A stretch of 64,000 nucleotides of DNA, taken from Cochliopodium minus (Eukaryota > Discosea > Himatismenida > Cochliopodiidae). Both the position numbers and the translations under genes were made by a program. The notes below the pieces were generated by a model that made no database searches, was not told where the DNA came from, and saw nothing but the letters and a program-made list of their open reading frames with translations. Below, piece after piece: positions 44,809 to 56,021 of this stretch; position 1 is the stretch's first letter; each line of letters opens with the position of its first letter. Location: contig JAMYWO010000125.1 in assembly GCA_024220525.1 (NCBI GenBank), forward strand, positions 61,713-125,712. Reading direction: 5' to 3'.

Positions 44809-47231
44809 TTAAAAATTATTAAAATAATTTTTCACTAGTAATTCAAGAATGGAATTGTACAAAAACTTATTCGGCCAAAANTCAAATGTTCTTTTTCTTT
44901 TTTCCAAAATTTCAGTTCCTTTTTCATCATATTCAACAAAATATTCTTTTCCATTTTCGTTCAAAACTCCATTTTTTCTTTTTCCTTTTTCAAATATTCC
45001 TTTATAATCTCCATTTAGAAACTTTATTTCTTTTTTTCCTTCAAACAATTCTCCTTCAACTACAATTTTATTTTCATATTTCCATTTTTTTAAAATATTT
45101 AGAAAATTATTTTCATTTAAATTTGTTTCATAAAACTCTTTCACTTCCAAAAAATTATTTTATTTTCATCACAAATAAATCCTTTTTCATCATTTAAATC
45201 AATAAATCCATTTTTGAATTTTCCAAAATAAAAATATTTTTTTTCTTCACCAAATAATTCCAATTCACCAAAATTGGGAACTTTGATTTCAATGAAAATA
45301 TTATCTTTTTTTTCATCATAATTTCCAAATAATTTTAAAATTTTTTCTTCTTCAAAAACTTCAAAATTATTATTTTTAAATTTTATTATTTTATTATTAT
45401 TAATTTGATATTTATTTAAATTTAATTTCGTTGAATTTGATTTTAAAATAATTTCAATATTTTCGTTTAAATTTTCTTCTAATAAAAATTCTATCTTTTC
45501 TATTTTCAAACTTATATCTTCTTCATTATCTCTTTTCTATTTTAAAACAAAAATAAAAAATATAAATATTTAAAATTTTTGCTTACAATTTTTATTTCAA
45601 TTTGAGAAATTTCCTAAAGAATAAAAGAATAAAAATTTGATAACGAATTAAAATCAAATTATTATCATACGATTAAAGAATTGACGTTTTGAATCAATTT
45701 AGTTTTATTTTCAAATTTTAAATGAGAAGATATATTTCTATCTCTTTTATCTCCAAATCCTAATTGTCCAAAATAATTGCTTCCACAAACAAACATTTCT
45801 TTTTTTTCTTTTTTTTTTTGATCAAAAAATATAAAATGTTTAACGAAAATTTTGAAAAATGAAAATAATGATGACATGAAAAATATTTAAAAATTTTACC
45901 ATTTAAAAATAGGGAATGATCAGATCCTGTAGAAATTGATGAAATATTGGACAAACGTGTTTTGGTAAAAGTGTTTCTATCTTTGTTATCTTCTAAATCA
46001 AGTTGTCCATCATTATTCTTTCCTGTTGAAAAAACTTCTCCGTTTTCTTTTTTAAAAATTTATTATTATCGTTTTTTTATTCTTAAAATATTAAATTTTT
46101 TTAATATTTATTATTTAAATACCTAATAAGATAAAAGAATGAAATGCCCCACAATGAATAGAGGAAATATTTGAAAAAGAAGATATTGAAATCACTTGAT
46201 ATTGATTCTCATTATTTTTTCCTATTCCTAATTCCCCATTTTTGTTGTATCCAAAACATTTTAAAATTTTGTTTCCATTTTCATCTCCTATTTATTTTTT
46301 TTTATTTTTTTGAACAATAAAAAAATATGAGTTTATTTATTGTTTTTACTTGTTAAAATAAAAGAATGATTATGACCACAACAAACAGAAAAGATAAAGG
46401 GGTCTATTAATAAAAGAGTAGGTTCTTTTAATTTTTCAGTATTTTTATCGTGTCCACATTGTCCCCTAGAATTTGATCCCATTACCCATAACTCTCCTCT
46501 TTCTGTTTTGATTTAAATTTTAAAAGTAGATAATTTAAATATTAAATTTTAATAAAAAATTAATAAAAAAAAAACAAAACAAAATGAAATCAATAAATAA
46601 ATAAAAAAACTTTTTACTATTTAAAAATAAACAATGTTTATAACCACAAGAAAAAGAAATAACGTTTCCTATTTCTATTTCTTGTTGAAATTCAAGACTT
46701 TCTTTGTCTAACCAACTTCCACTCCAAAATAATTTTCCATTTTCTTAGATAATAAATTTTCGAACATAGAATTAAAATTTCAGTTTAATAATAAATATTT
46801 TTTAATTTTACCTTTTTGAAAAATAGAAAAAGAATAAGAAGCTATTATTCTTAGGACATTTGAACAAATTTTAGAAAAAAAGGCGTTATTTTTGTTTTTT
46901 TCTTTCAACCCTAATTGACCATCATTATTATTTCCTTTAAAAATTATTTTTAAAAAAAAAAAATTGTAAACTTTTAAAACGATTTTACCACACCCATATA
47001 AATCACCATTTTCTTTTTTGTCAATATAAAAATTAATTTATAATAAATAGAACATATTTTACTTTCCAGATAAAAAGAATGATTGACTCCTAATACAATA
47101 GATTTGATATTTTTATTATTCATAATTTTTGTTGGTTTCACTATTTCTTCATTAGTACTTCCTGTTCCAGTTTGTCCATGATTATTAGAACCAAATGAAT
47201 AAACATCTCCATTAACTTTGACGTAACACAA
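44809..47231 (-). CDS. RCC1-repeat protein with C-terminal MORN-like repeats
   Basis: Propeller blades on successive short exons: GDVYSFGSNNHGQTGTGS, ENGDLYGCG / NNNDGQLGLKEKNKN, GELWVMGSNSRGQCG, ILKCFGYNKNGELGIGKNN, NGEVFSTGKNNDGQLDLEDN and MFVCGSNYFGQLGFGDKR. Exon boundaries fall repeatedly just before (E/K)NG, as expected for blade duplication. After about 45535 the protein turns into Lys/Glu/Phe-rich sequence with MORN-like units (YFYFGKFKNGFIDLNDEKGF, DYKGIFEKGKRKNGVLNENG). RCC1 plus MORN recalls the alsin layout, but no DH/PH or VPS9 domain is seen. At about 45155-45165 a T6 run shifts the frame (FICDENKIIFWK-stop versus EVKEFYETNLNENN), probably a 1-nt error. An N at 44881 blanks one residue. 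No start codon was found upstream of 47231, so the 5' end is open. Confidence 0.65.
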
Positions 47232-47836
47232 TGAGATTTGTTAATAAAAATGTTTGTTAATTGGATCAACATATACAGATGATAGTATGATTATTTGGAT
47301 CTCATTGATCAATTATATAGTATCTTATGTTGAGATATAAAAATTTATCCAAATTATATGGCTCAGATTAAATTCTCACAAAAAAATTTTCAATTGAAAT
47401 GGAGTTTTATAGAAATTTATTTTAATTATTTGAAAGGTATTTGATGGTGCAAATATTGAATTTATTTTTTATACCCAAAATAAGAATGTTATGCCAAGAA
47501 AAACAAGAACTACTTAACATTTGAAAAATTCAATTTTTTTTAATATATTAATAAAAATTATGGAAAAATAAAGGTACTTTTGAATCCTTTACAAATTTCA
47601 TTACACAATAAATTCACCCAATTTTGAACTGTTTAATTTTTAAATCTATTTATCAAAGCGATTCTCTGCCAGAAAGAGGAAAATAAATTATTAATTTAGA
47701 TAATGATACATCTAACGAAGATGCAGAGGATATAACAGCTCATAAAGAATAACGAAAAATAAAGTTTTAAAGTAGATTCAGGAGGAAATAAGGAGATCCA
47801 TATTATATTAAACTTGATTCAATTTTGAAAGGAAAT
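47232..47836. other. Intergenic region, no confident gene
   Basis: About 600 nt between the open 5' end of the RCC1-MORN gene (-) and the small candidate gene on the plus strand. It should contain the missing first exon of the RCC1 gene; a possible ATG (MLSSSCFSWHNILIL) on the minus strand near 47525 has no RCC1 character. Nothing else is supported. Confidence 0.4.
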
Positions 47837-48111
47837 ATGATGCACTCAAAAAAAACACAACATCACGATATCCTTCAACTCGACCAATTGAGGGATGATT
47901 TGATAAAGAATCTTGAAGAGATAGTAAAATCCGATCATCCATAGAAAAAATAAAAGTGAAAAACGATTCATTTGATATTCAGCCTTTGTGTGATGCTATC
48001 CTCGTTCATAATTACCTGAAAGAACTTCTTCTTCCAGGTTGTAGTTTGGATATGGAAATCATTTCGCAAATACTCCTTATTCATCTTAAATTTGAAAATT
48101 TTTCGAATTAA
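47837..48111 (+). CDS. Small hypothetical protein, possibly two exons with a frame problem
   Basis: Tandem ATGs open MMHSKKTQHHDILQLDQLRD followed by DLIKNLEEI and a donor (GTAAAA at 47924). An acceptor at 47943-47944 leads into KVKNDSFDIQPLCDAILVHN, YLKELLLPGC and ILLIHLKFENFSN-stop. Phases differ by one, inside an A6 run just after the acceptor, so either the run is short by one A or the model is wrong. Helical, about 90 residues, no family recognised. Coding character is better than in the surrounding DNA. Confidence 0.3.
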
Positions 48112-48433
48112 TCATTCAAGTGTCACTTATTCGTCTTTCCTTTTTATTTTTTTCTTTTATTAAATTAATTTTAAATAAAATACGAATAAACGAATATTTT
48201 TAATTAGAAATTTCTTCTTATTTTATATTCATTTAAGAGAATTAAAGTCAAATTAAAGATTAATTTTTAATATCAAAGTCAAAGTAAATTGAGGTGGAGT
48301 TCAATATTGAGTAAAAAAAGTAAAAATTATTTAGGTGAATAATTAAAAACAAATTTTTGAATAAAATGATTTAAATAAAAAAAAAATAAAAAGTTTTTTT
48401 CAGATTTGAGAAAAAAAAAATATCTTGATCTAG
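48112..48433. other. A/T-rich spacer, no gene seen
   Basis: About 320 nt of A/T-rich sequence before the first two-TM paralogue. No reading frame with coding character; presumably terminator and promoter sequence. Confidence 0.5.
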
Positions 48434-49074
48434 ATGACCCAATATGTTCTACCATTAGTAAAAACTGGAACCAAATTCAGGTACAATGAGGATTATATAA
48501 ACAATTTGGATGGGATCGTAAGTCTTAAACTTTAATTTAGAAATCAAATTTAATTTCCAACCCACCTTAGCTGAGTGATATTGAATACAAAAGCGTGATA
48601 GAATCTATCAACAAAGTGGTTGGGATAGTCAATCTAGTTGGTATATACTTCATTATGCCCATGTTCATTTTGATGCCAATGGTGGTTGTTGCTATAACTT
48701 TATTTGTATTTATTTTGAAAAACAAAAAAAATTTATATTTTATAGCTTGAATATTATTTTTTAAATTTGAAAAGACTTCTGATGCTAGATTCACCATCCT
48801 TTCTTTTTCTTTCATTGGTCTCGAAGCAGTTCTTATCTTCACAATAATTCTCATTTTTGTCAGAAATAACAGAAAAATGATTCAAAATTTAAAGTTAAAA
48901 TTAAACGAACTCAATACGATTTATTGCCAAAGGGATATCCATTTCTCTGTCAGCAAGGAAAAGGAACTTATCATTGAATTAGAAATCAAACATATTCATG
49001 ATGTGAATATTCAAATAAAAGATCAAGATCCGATTGAATATGGACCAAACAATAATGAAGATTCTTTGTTATAA
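48434..49074 (+). CDS. Two-TM protein of unknown family, paralogue 1 of 3
   Basis: Exons 48434-48517, 48571-48705, 48775-49074; 172 residues. Layout: short N-terminal region (MTQYVLPLVKTGTKFRYNED), TM1 (IYFIMPMFILMPMVVVAI), TM2 (ILSFSFIGLEAVLIFTIILI), then basic RNNRKM and a conserved cytosolic-type segment LNELNTIYCQRDIHFSVSKE followed by ELIIELEIKHI, and an acidic tail. Exon 1 has the same length (84 nt) and pattern as in the next gene, which supports both models. No known family comes to mind; the second-half pattern (L-N-x(2)-Y-x-x-R-x-I-x-F) is shared by all three neighbours. All three are on the same strand, with 167 nt between this gene and the next and about 480 nt between the second and third. 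Confidence 0.65.
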
Positions 49075-49241
49075 AATTAATGTATAATAAAATTTTGTCA
49101 TATATTTTTTTTTTTAATAATAGAATCCAGAAGAAATTTCTAATTTAATTTTTAATATTTAATTAATCACTTGAGGAAGTTATTCCAAGAGGATGTTGAT
49201 GAAAAAATAAAAAAAAAATTTGTAATCATAAAAAAGAGGAA

Positions 49242-49837
49242 ATGAATCAGTATATATTAAAGCTTGAAAAAAAAGGATTACACTTCAAGTATAACGAAGA
49301 ATATAACAATATGTTGGATGAATATGTATTAAATATAAAAGTTTAGTGAATTGGAGCATCGAAGCACGATGGAGAAGCTAAACAAAGTCACCTCACAATA
49401 TAATCTGATCTGGATATTTATAATATTTGTGTTGTTCATTATTTTGCCTTTCATTTTACTTCCTCTTGTATTTTTGGTAAAAAAAAAAAAATTACGACTG
49501 TTTCATTTATTCCTTTTAGTCTAGCGGAAAACTCTTTGTTCTTAGCTTAGTGTTTGTATCCTTAGTTGCTTCATCGATTATCGGATTGATTTTGTTTAGT
49601 TTATATAAGAACAACAAAATGATGAAAGAGTTGAAACTGGCAATTGGTGATTTGAACACGTTGTATGGAAATAGGGGAGTAATTTTCTCTGTCAATGAGA
49701 ACAACAGATTAAAAATTCAATTAAATATAAATAATATTTTCCCGCCAAAAAATATAAATGATATTCCCCACTCCCTGGATAATTTGGTTGATAATTTAGA
49801 TAACAAAGAAGAAAGGATAAATTTAATAATTTATTAA
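49242..49837 (+). CDS. Two-TM protein of unknown family, paralogue 2 of 3
   Basis: Exons 49242-49325, about 49357-49476, 49520-49837; 173 residues. MNQYILKLEKKGLHFKYNEE parallels the first paralogue. TM1 IFIIFVLFIILPFILLPLVF, TM2 LSLVFVSLVASSIIGLILFS, then NNKMMKELKLAIGDLNTLYG and NRGVIFSVNENNRLKIQLNI, closely similar to paralogue 1 across the segment after TM2. The second exon is placed at the acceptor TTGGAG|CAT because the stronger-looking TTTAG upstream would break the frame. The C-terminus is Asn/Asp-rich (SLDNLVDNLDNKEERINL). Confidence 0.6.
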
Positions 49838-50319
49838 ACTTAAATCCATTTTATTTGATTTCAACCTTTTATGCTTTTATTATTGAATTGTTATAGATGA
49901 AAGAAACATGTTTATCAATTTACAATAATTCCATTTGATAATTCTCTTTTTGATAATTTTCCCACCTTGATAATTCTCAATCACATTTTTTTATTTTAAT
50001 AATATATAAAAGAAAATTCATTTGATTTTTCAAAATCAAAGAAATAATAAAAAAATGAAAAATAAATCAAAATAAAAAAAAAAAAAAATAGAAATCAAAT
50101 AATTTATAGAAAAGAGATTATACAATGCAACATTTTGATGTTAACTTTGAGAGGTTACATTGATTCAATAACAAGAAATTATCCAAAAACTTTTAAAAAT
50201 TTTCATTTAGAGTTGGAAAAAGATATCAATATTGCGACCATTTTCATATTTATTTGCAAGGGATCGTAATTATTTTTCAATATAAGAGATATTCCAAATA
50301 ATATTTAAACCTTTTGCAG

Positions 50320-51040
50320 ATGACAGAAGGAGAATATAAAGATGCAATCGCACAGCTCAATTCAAAACTTTTAAATTTCAATCCATTCTTTCCATTGATC
50401 ATTTTCCCACTAATGTTATTGATTCCGGCAATCGTAGTACCATCATTAGTCTTTTCAAATGGAAAGGTAAATATTATACATTTATGATCAAGCAAAATGG
50501 TTAACATCACATCATACAAATATAGGCATTCTTTGTGCCATTTATAATTTTCCCTGTAGTATTTGTTTTGATGGTCACCGTCATGATAATCTTTGTCAAA
50601 CGTGGACAAAAAGTGCAACAAGAGACGATGCAAGTAATAAATGAAATAAATATGAAATATTCAAATCGAGGTAAATAAATATTCTGAAATAAATATATTT
50701 GAGTTATTAAATTTTAAATTTCAAAGGTATTCAATTCTGTTTGGCTCATAGAAGAGGTTTGAGGGTGGATATCAACAGAATGTACAACAATAATAACAAT
50801 CCCATTTCCTACCAACAAAACCAATTTATTCCACCACCTATCCAAAACTATAATCAAAATCAATATAACCAACAACCAAGCCAATTTAATGAATACAACC
50901 AACCAACAAACAACCAATTCAACAATTCTGTCTATGAATACCCTCCTCAAAATCAATACAACCAACCACCCACCCAAGTCTCTACTTTCCAAGTTTATGA
51001 TGAAAAGCAAGGATTGTTAAAGGATAGCAATAACTATTAA
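50320..51040 (+). CDS. Two-TM protein of unknown family, paralogue 3 of 3, with Asn/Gln-rich tail
   Basis: Exons 50320-50466, 50526-50670, 50727-51040 give 201 residues from the ATG at 50320, but that ATG follows a TTTGCAG acceptor and aligns inside exon 2 of the paralogues, so a 5' exon in 50124-50270 is probable. EYKDAIAQLNSKLLNFNPFF precedes TM1 (LIIFPLMLLIPAIVVPSLVF), then TM2 (FIIFPVVFVLMVTVMIIFVK), then MQVINEINMKYSNRGIQFCL and RGLRVDINRMY, the family segment. The tail is an Asn/Gln/Pro/Tyr-rich low-complexity region (repeated NQYNQ-type units) absent from the other two, typical of prion-like or adhesive tails. Confidence 0.6.
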
Positions 51041-51119
51041 AATAAATTTTTGTTTATACCAAATAACCTTTTTATCATCCAAAATTTCACACCAAAAGGA
51101 TGAATATTCTCATTCCCTT

Positions 51120-52238
51120 TCAAAAACATTTTATATTGACAATTTCAGAACCATACTCCTTATATTCTTTTCCTCTTACACATATTTCTTCAAAAGTTGG
51201 GAGGTGAGCTAGAATAGAACCTCCAATCCATGATGAGTATTTCCTTTCCGGAGATGCAGAAATTTTCATCTTTGTTGAGGGTGAAAGTAAATTCAACTCT
51301 TTTTCGATTCTATCTTTGATTCCATTAAACATGGTGGAACCACCTGAAAGAACAACAATTCCAAACAATTCTTTTCTTATAGAAACTTCACATTTCATCA
51401 CTGAATCGAAAATCATCTGATGGATACCTTTTGTTTCCATTCCTAATAAAGATGGTTTAAAAAGAGCTTCAGGACATTTACATCTTTCATTCTTGATCAC
51501 AAACACTTGACCATCAGGAAGTTCATAAGACATTTCTTTTTCGGAAGAAGATTTAGACTGAGAATCCATCATTTCTTCTTCGAAATTGATTGAAACATAA
51601 CAAAATTTTTCTTTAATGTCTCTCACTAATTCTCTTTCAGAGATGTGAGTGATAGCATATCCTTTTTCTACCAACATTTTTAACAAATAATCTGTCAAAA
51701 TTTTCCCAGAGAGATCAGATTCAACAATTGCATTTGAAATCACATTTCCTTTATATACTGGAACAATATTCGTAATTCCATCCCCAGAATCTAAAGAGAG
51801 ACCAGTTGTATATCCATAACTATAGAGAGAAAGTGCAGATGGAACGGAAAGATAAATTGCAGGTGTTTCGAATGTTTCAAACATTAACTCTGTCATTTTT
51901 TCTCTATTTGCTTTAGGATTCAATGGTGATTCTGTTAAAAGAACAGCATGTTCCTCTGGATCGATTCTCAATTCATTATAAAAAGTATGATGCCATATCC
52001 TCTGCATATCCTCCCAATTCTTTATTATTCCCTTTTCAATGGGATAATATAAATCTAATATACCTCTGTAATATTCATCTCCAACATAGCTATCCTTTTG
52101 TCCCATTCCAACCAGTTTTTGTCGCCTTGGTCTTCCAACAATTGTTGGAAAAACTGATCTTGGTGCATCATCTCCTGCAAATCCAGCTTTTATCATACAT
52201 GATCCATTATCTATCACTAATGCTCCTATTTCTTCCAT
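51120..52238 (-). CDS. Divergent actin, intronless, 372 residues
   Basis: Full-length actin fold: [80 protein letters not shown], phosphate-2 [15 protein letters not shown], adenosine motif [35 protein letters not shown] and the terminal KCF. The N-terminal half is close to conventional actin. The middle diverges strongly ([20 protein letters not shown] insertion-like stretch, missing Ala in [20 protein letters not shown]), so it is an actin-like isoform rather than the main cytoskeletal actin. It is intronless, unlike the actin-related gene at 17942-20735. Nucleotide-binding residues appear intact. Confidence 0.9.
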   Translation of the reverse strand: MEEIGALVIDNGSCMIKAGFAGDDAPRSVFPTIVGRPRRQKLVGMGQKDSYVGDEYYRGILDLYYPIEKGIIKNWEDMQRIWHHTFYNELRIDPEEHAVLLTESPLNPKANREKMTELMFETFETPAIYLSVPSALSLYSYGYTTGLSLDSGDGITNIVPVYKGNVISNAIVESDLSGKILTDYLLKMLVEKGYAITHISERELVRDIKEKFCYVSINFEEEMMDSQSKSSSEKEMSYELPDGQVFVIKNERCKCPEALFKPSLLGMETKGIHQMIFDSVMKCEVSIRKELFGIVVLSGGSTMFNGIKDRIEKELNLLSPSTKMKISASPERKYSSWIGGSILAHLPTFEEICVRGKEYKEYGSEIVNIKCF

Positions 52239-52438
52239 TTTGAACTGTCAATTTTTTTTATTTTTTTGGATTCTCATCATAATTTTCATTTTTCATTTTA
52301 TCAGAAGAAAGCGTTTCGAAATAAGTGAAAAAAAAAAAGATTATAAATCAAAATTTGCTTTTGAAATGATAGATTAATGGCAGATTATTGTTTATTTTGG
52401 AGATATGTTTGACAACAAAAAAAATCTGAATAAATTAA

Positions 52439-53851
52439 TTAAATGTCTTCTTTGTATTGATCTTTCAACCAACCCAAGACACAACGATAGTTTATGTTCA
52501 AAAGATCAATCTTATTGATATGTTCTTGAGAAAGAGGCAGGGACAAAGAATGAAAATTCTTACTCAATCTTTCCACATTAGAACTTCTGGGTAAAACAAT
52601 GACACCCTTAGTAGTGACCCACTTAATAATGATCTCCGCTGTAGATACATGTTCTCCGTAAGATTTAGCGATTTCGATGAGAGTGGGTGAGTCTAGGAGG
52701 AACGGTGGATTTTTTAATCTTCCTCTTGCAAGAGGTGAAAATGAGGCCTTTTTAGAAAATTTAAAGATTTCTAAAATTGAAAAAAAAATAAAGTACCAGT
52801 TTTATTGATTCAGATTCGCAATACTCCAAAAGATCCCTTTGGTACAAAAATGGGTGGAACTCTACTTGGTTGCACACTGGCTTGATTTTACTTGTTCTGA
52901 GTAACTCTTTAAGCTGAGACTTTGTAAAATTAGAAACACCTACAAGTTGATTTTTTTTCAATTTATTATTTTTTTTTTAGTAAAAAATATTTATTTTTTA
53001 TTTTAATTATATTTTTTCATATTTTTTGTACCAATAGATTTTATGAGCCCCTTTTCTACACATCTCTCTAATGCTTCCCACGTCTCAGAAAAAGGAACGT
53101 CCAACTTAAATTTCTCTATCAAATGTAAGTTCTCATCTTTCAGCTCTGCCACTTTCATGTTTTTGGTTTCATATTTAAAACTGACAGGCCAATGTATCAA
53201 AAATAAATCTAATAAAACAAAACATCTTAATGATTTGAATTTTATTTTATAAACTATAAAAACTAAGAATCGCATCGATAAAATGATATTAAACAACATT
53301 TACAATGATAATAAGATAATTTGGGTCTCATTGATTATAGTAACTTAATATTTGCCATTATAATTATCAAATAAAAATTTTTATTTACCCAAATAATCTA
53401 ACTGCAAATCATTGAGACTCATTCTCAATCCTTCTTCTACCCTATCTTTCTCGTGGAAACAATTCCATAGCTTAGATGTGATGAACAATTCCTCTCTTCT
53501 GATCACCTTCTCTTCAAACAATTCCTTCAATGCTATCCCAATCTCCTTTTCATTTTCATATAAATACGCCCCATCTATATGTCTATATCCCTGAATGTTA
53601 AAAGAAAAAAAAATTCTTTTCAATTGTTTAACTTTTAGATTAAAGGATAGAATGACATATCTTTATGATTCTCAATCATAATACATCTATTCCTCATTAA
53701 TAAAATTTTATCACATTTTTATTGTTATTACTATCTCGATCCCTTTCTTGAGTATCTCCTTAATGATTGATCCTTCAATTTGATAGGTGCCTAAACCAAT
53801 TATAGGCATTTTGTGACCATTATTTAAAGTTATACATTCATTTTCTTTCAT
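52439..53851 (-). CDS. Aldo-keto reductase
   Basis: NADPH-dependent carbonyl reductase with a TIM barrel, cytosolic. Exons at about 53851-53724, 53600-53392, about 53214-53032, 52939-52797 and 52748-52439. The catalytic tetrad is visible: Asp in YRHIDGAYLYENEKEIG, Tyr in the same segment, Lys in FITSKLWNCFHEKDRVEEGL, and His in DLFLIHWPVSFKYE. Later landmarks: KGLIKSIG, GVSNFTKSQLKELL, KPVCNQVEFHPFLYQRDLLE, SPLARGRL and the coenzyme segment VTTKGVIVLPRSSNVERL. Start MKENECITLNNGHKMPIIGL is standard for AKR1-5 enzymes. Substrate not predictable. Confidence 0.92.
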
Positions 53852-54877
53852 TTTCTTTTTTTTTTTTTTTTTTTTTGAACAAATAATGTATGAAAAATTA
53901 ATTATTTTTAATGGCAAAGTTCTCTAAAAAGAATTATATTTAAAACTGGATAAATAGAAAAAATTGATTTATGAGTCAGTTCCCATTCCATCTTGGTCCT
54001 GCTTTTTGTCCCATTTTTAGACAATGGTCAGAATACTTTTGGTAATCTGTTCTTTCCTGTTTCCCTTTTGTCCCATTTGATCTAAAATTGTTGTGAATAA
54101 ATTCACTTCAAAAAAAAAAAAGAGATCTTTACAAACTTCATTTGTAGTTTTGTTTGGGTATGGCCCATTTTTTGATAACTTTCCTCCCATTTTATATTAT
54201 TTATATTTTTTTTTTTTTTTTGAAATTAAAAAATAAATTTTAATTATATTTTCTCAAAATTATTTATCATAATGTATTTTAGTCAAAAAAATTTTTTTTA
54301 GCGCCAAAGTTGGATAATCAAAGGAAAATCAATGAATGAAATTTTAAATAATTAAAATTGATTTTTAATTATTTATCATAAGAAAAAATTAGTGAGAAAA
54401 ATTTTTTCATTTTTTTTATGAACTTGGAAAACTTTGCTAATTTTCATGGACTGTTTTTTGAGCTTCCTTGACCATTAAAATTTTTATAAGTAGAACTTTC
54501 TTTTTTGAAATTTTTTTATAACTTTTGATTAAAAACTAATTATCGCATTGAAATTAAAAAAAAAAAATTTCTTTCAATTAGAATTGTGATTCTAGAGTTT
54601 TAGAATGAAAAATCAAGATGAAACTTTGATTGTGTAAAATATCAAAAATTCAAATTTTTAAACATTAACTAAAAAAGGGTCCTTTGCAACTGTTGTAATA
54701 AATAATATACCATTGAATGAATTTAATTTTTTAAAATTATAAAAATATAAAAAAAGAAATTGAAAGAGTCAATAAAATAAAAAAAATGGGAATTATCAAT
54801 TCGAAATGTAACATTTTTCTTTAATCACTAAGAATTTAAGTGTTTAATAGATAATATATGAAGGGAATAATCAAGAA
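53852..54877. other. About 1-kb divergent intergenic region, no gene seen
   Basis: The largest gene-free stretch in the window, between the aldo-keto reductase (-) and the F-box/SPRY gene (+). It is somewhat less A/T-biased than introns. TTTGTCCCATTT occurs at about 54006 and 54068, with related CCCATTTTTTG (54160) and TCCCATTTTAT (54186), possible regulatory elements. No conserved frame, tRNA-like cloverleaf or transposon ends were recognised. Confidence 0.5.
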
Positions 54878-55943
54878 ATGAAGAAAAAGAAGCCCAGGAT
54901 AGAAATAAAGAAGGAGGGGATGATAGAATTGACTTCGATTGAAAAACAAATATGGAAATTAATCCTATCTCACCTTGAATTTGATGATTTCTTCCAAATT
55001 GCATCAGTATGCAAAAGTTTCTTCTTTTTATTGATGGACGATGAGGTATGTTCAAAAAGATTTCTTTGTTTCTAGATCTTAATTTATTTTCATAATATAG
55101 GTGTTCTGGAGCCTGTTTGTGATCAGAAAAACAAAAATAAACATTCTACATCAACAATTCAAAAATTGGAAGCTATTCATGATCTCCATCTTCTTGTGTG
55201 GATGGGATTCTTCGAAATTCGACGGGCATCTACATCTGGATGAGAAAGATGATAAGATACTTCTTAAATCCAACAATCAGGATTTGCATTGGAAGACAGG
55301 ATGGAGAAATTATCAGCTTTCAGAAGGAATATTGTACCCATTTAAAATAATCAAGTTACCTCCAAAGTAAATTCTTTTATTTTTTTGTTATTTATTTTAT
55401 ATTAAATAAACCATCCATTCTGAAACATAGTGGTCATTTAACAATTGGTGTGTCCAAAGTGAACATAGTTAACAAGTCTGATCCATTGTTCGGAGCCGAC
55501 ATGTAAGTACCTTCTAAATTTTTAAATTTTTTACTTTTTATTAGTCAATTTTTTTTATTTTTAATAATAACAGAAACATGTTTGGATATTACCATTACAT
55601 ACAATCTGGAAGCACCTACTACTGCAACAACTCCCAAGGCATGCCCGTAGAAAACCACAAAGAATGGAAGGAAGGCGGAGAAATCCACCTTTACGTCCAC
55701 AAAGGAAGCTACAACAAAAAAGAAAAATCGAAAGCTATTGTCAGTTTTTTCAACAAACATCCTTTCGAAAAAAAGCCTCTTTATCAATTTTCTTTTCATC
55801 AAATCGATTTGAACGCTGGTGAACAGTTTTTTGCTTTTGCCAGTTATTGCCGTCCTGATTCCATGGTAAGGTTGGAGACTCCCATCTTCAATTTTGATCA
55901 AAGCATTCTCCCGAGCAGCTACTCTTACAAGAATCCTTTCTAG
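54878..55943 (+). CDS. F-box/SPRY-domain protein
   Basis: Four exons (54878-55045, 55101-55366, 55431-55502, 55574-55943). The F-box is at residues about 15-60: IELTSIEKQIWKLILSHLEF, DDFFQIASVCKSFFFLLMDD, VFWSLFVIRK. A SPRY/B30.2-like domain follows: SSKFDGHLHLDEKDDKILLK, WRNYQLSEGILYPFKIIKL, HLTIGVSKVNIVNKSD, GSTYYCNNSQG, GGEIHLYVHKGSYNKKEKSK and FFAFASYCRPDSMVRLETPI. F-box proteins link substrates to SCF (Skp1-cullin) ubiquitin ligases, with the SPRY part as probable substrate receptor (compare FBXO45). The start has A-rich context; it is preceded by a 1-kb spacer. The stop TAG lies 79 nt from the convergent GTPase gene. Confidence 0.75.
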
Positions 55944-56021
55944 ATAAAGTTGCCTCCAAAATTGTACAAACATTAATTTGTCACAATAAAGAAACTAGAA
56001 TTATTCTTTATTTAATTTGTT

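Noticed and set aside
55545-55973. 142-residue minus-strand frame
   Set aside because: Antisense shadow of the last exon of the F-box/SPRY gene.
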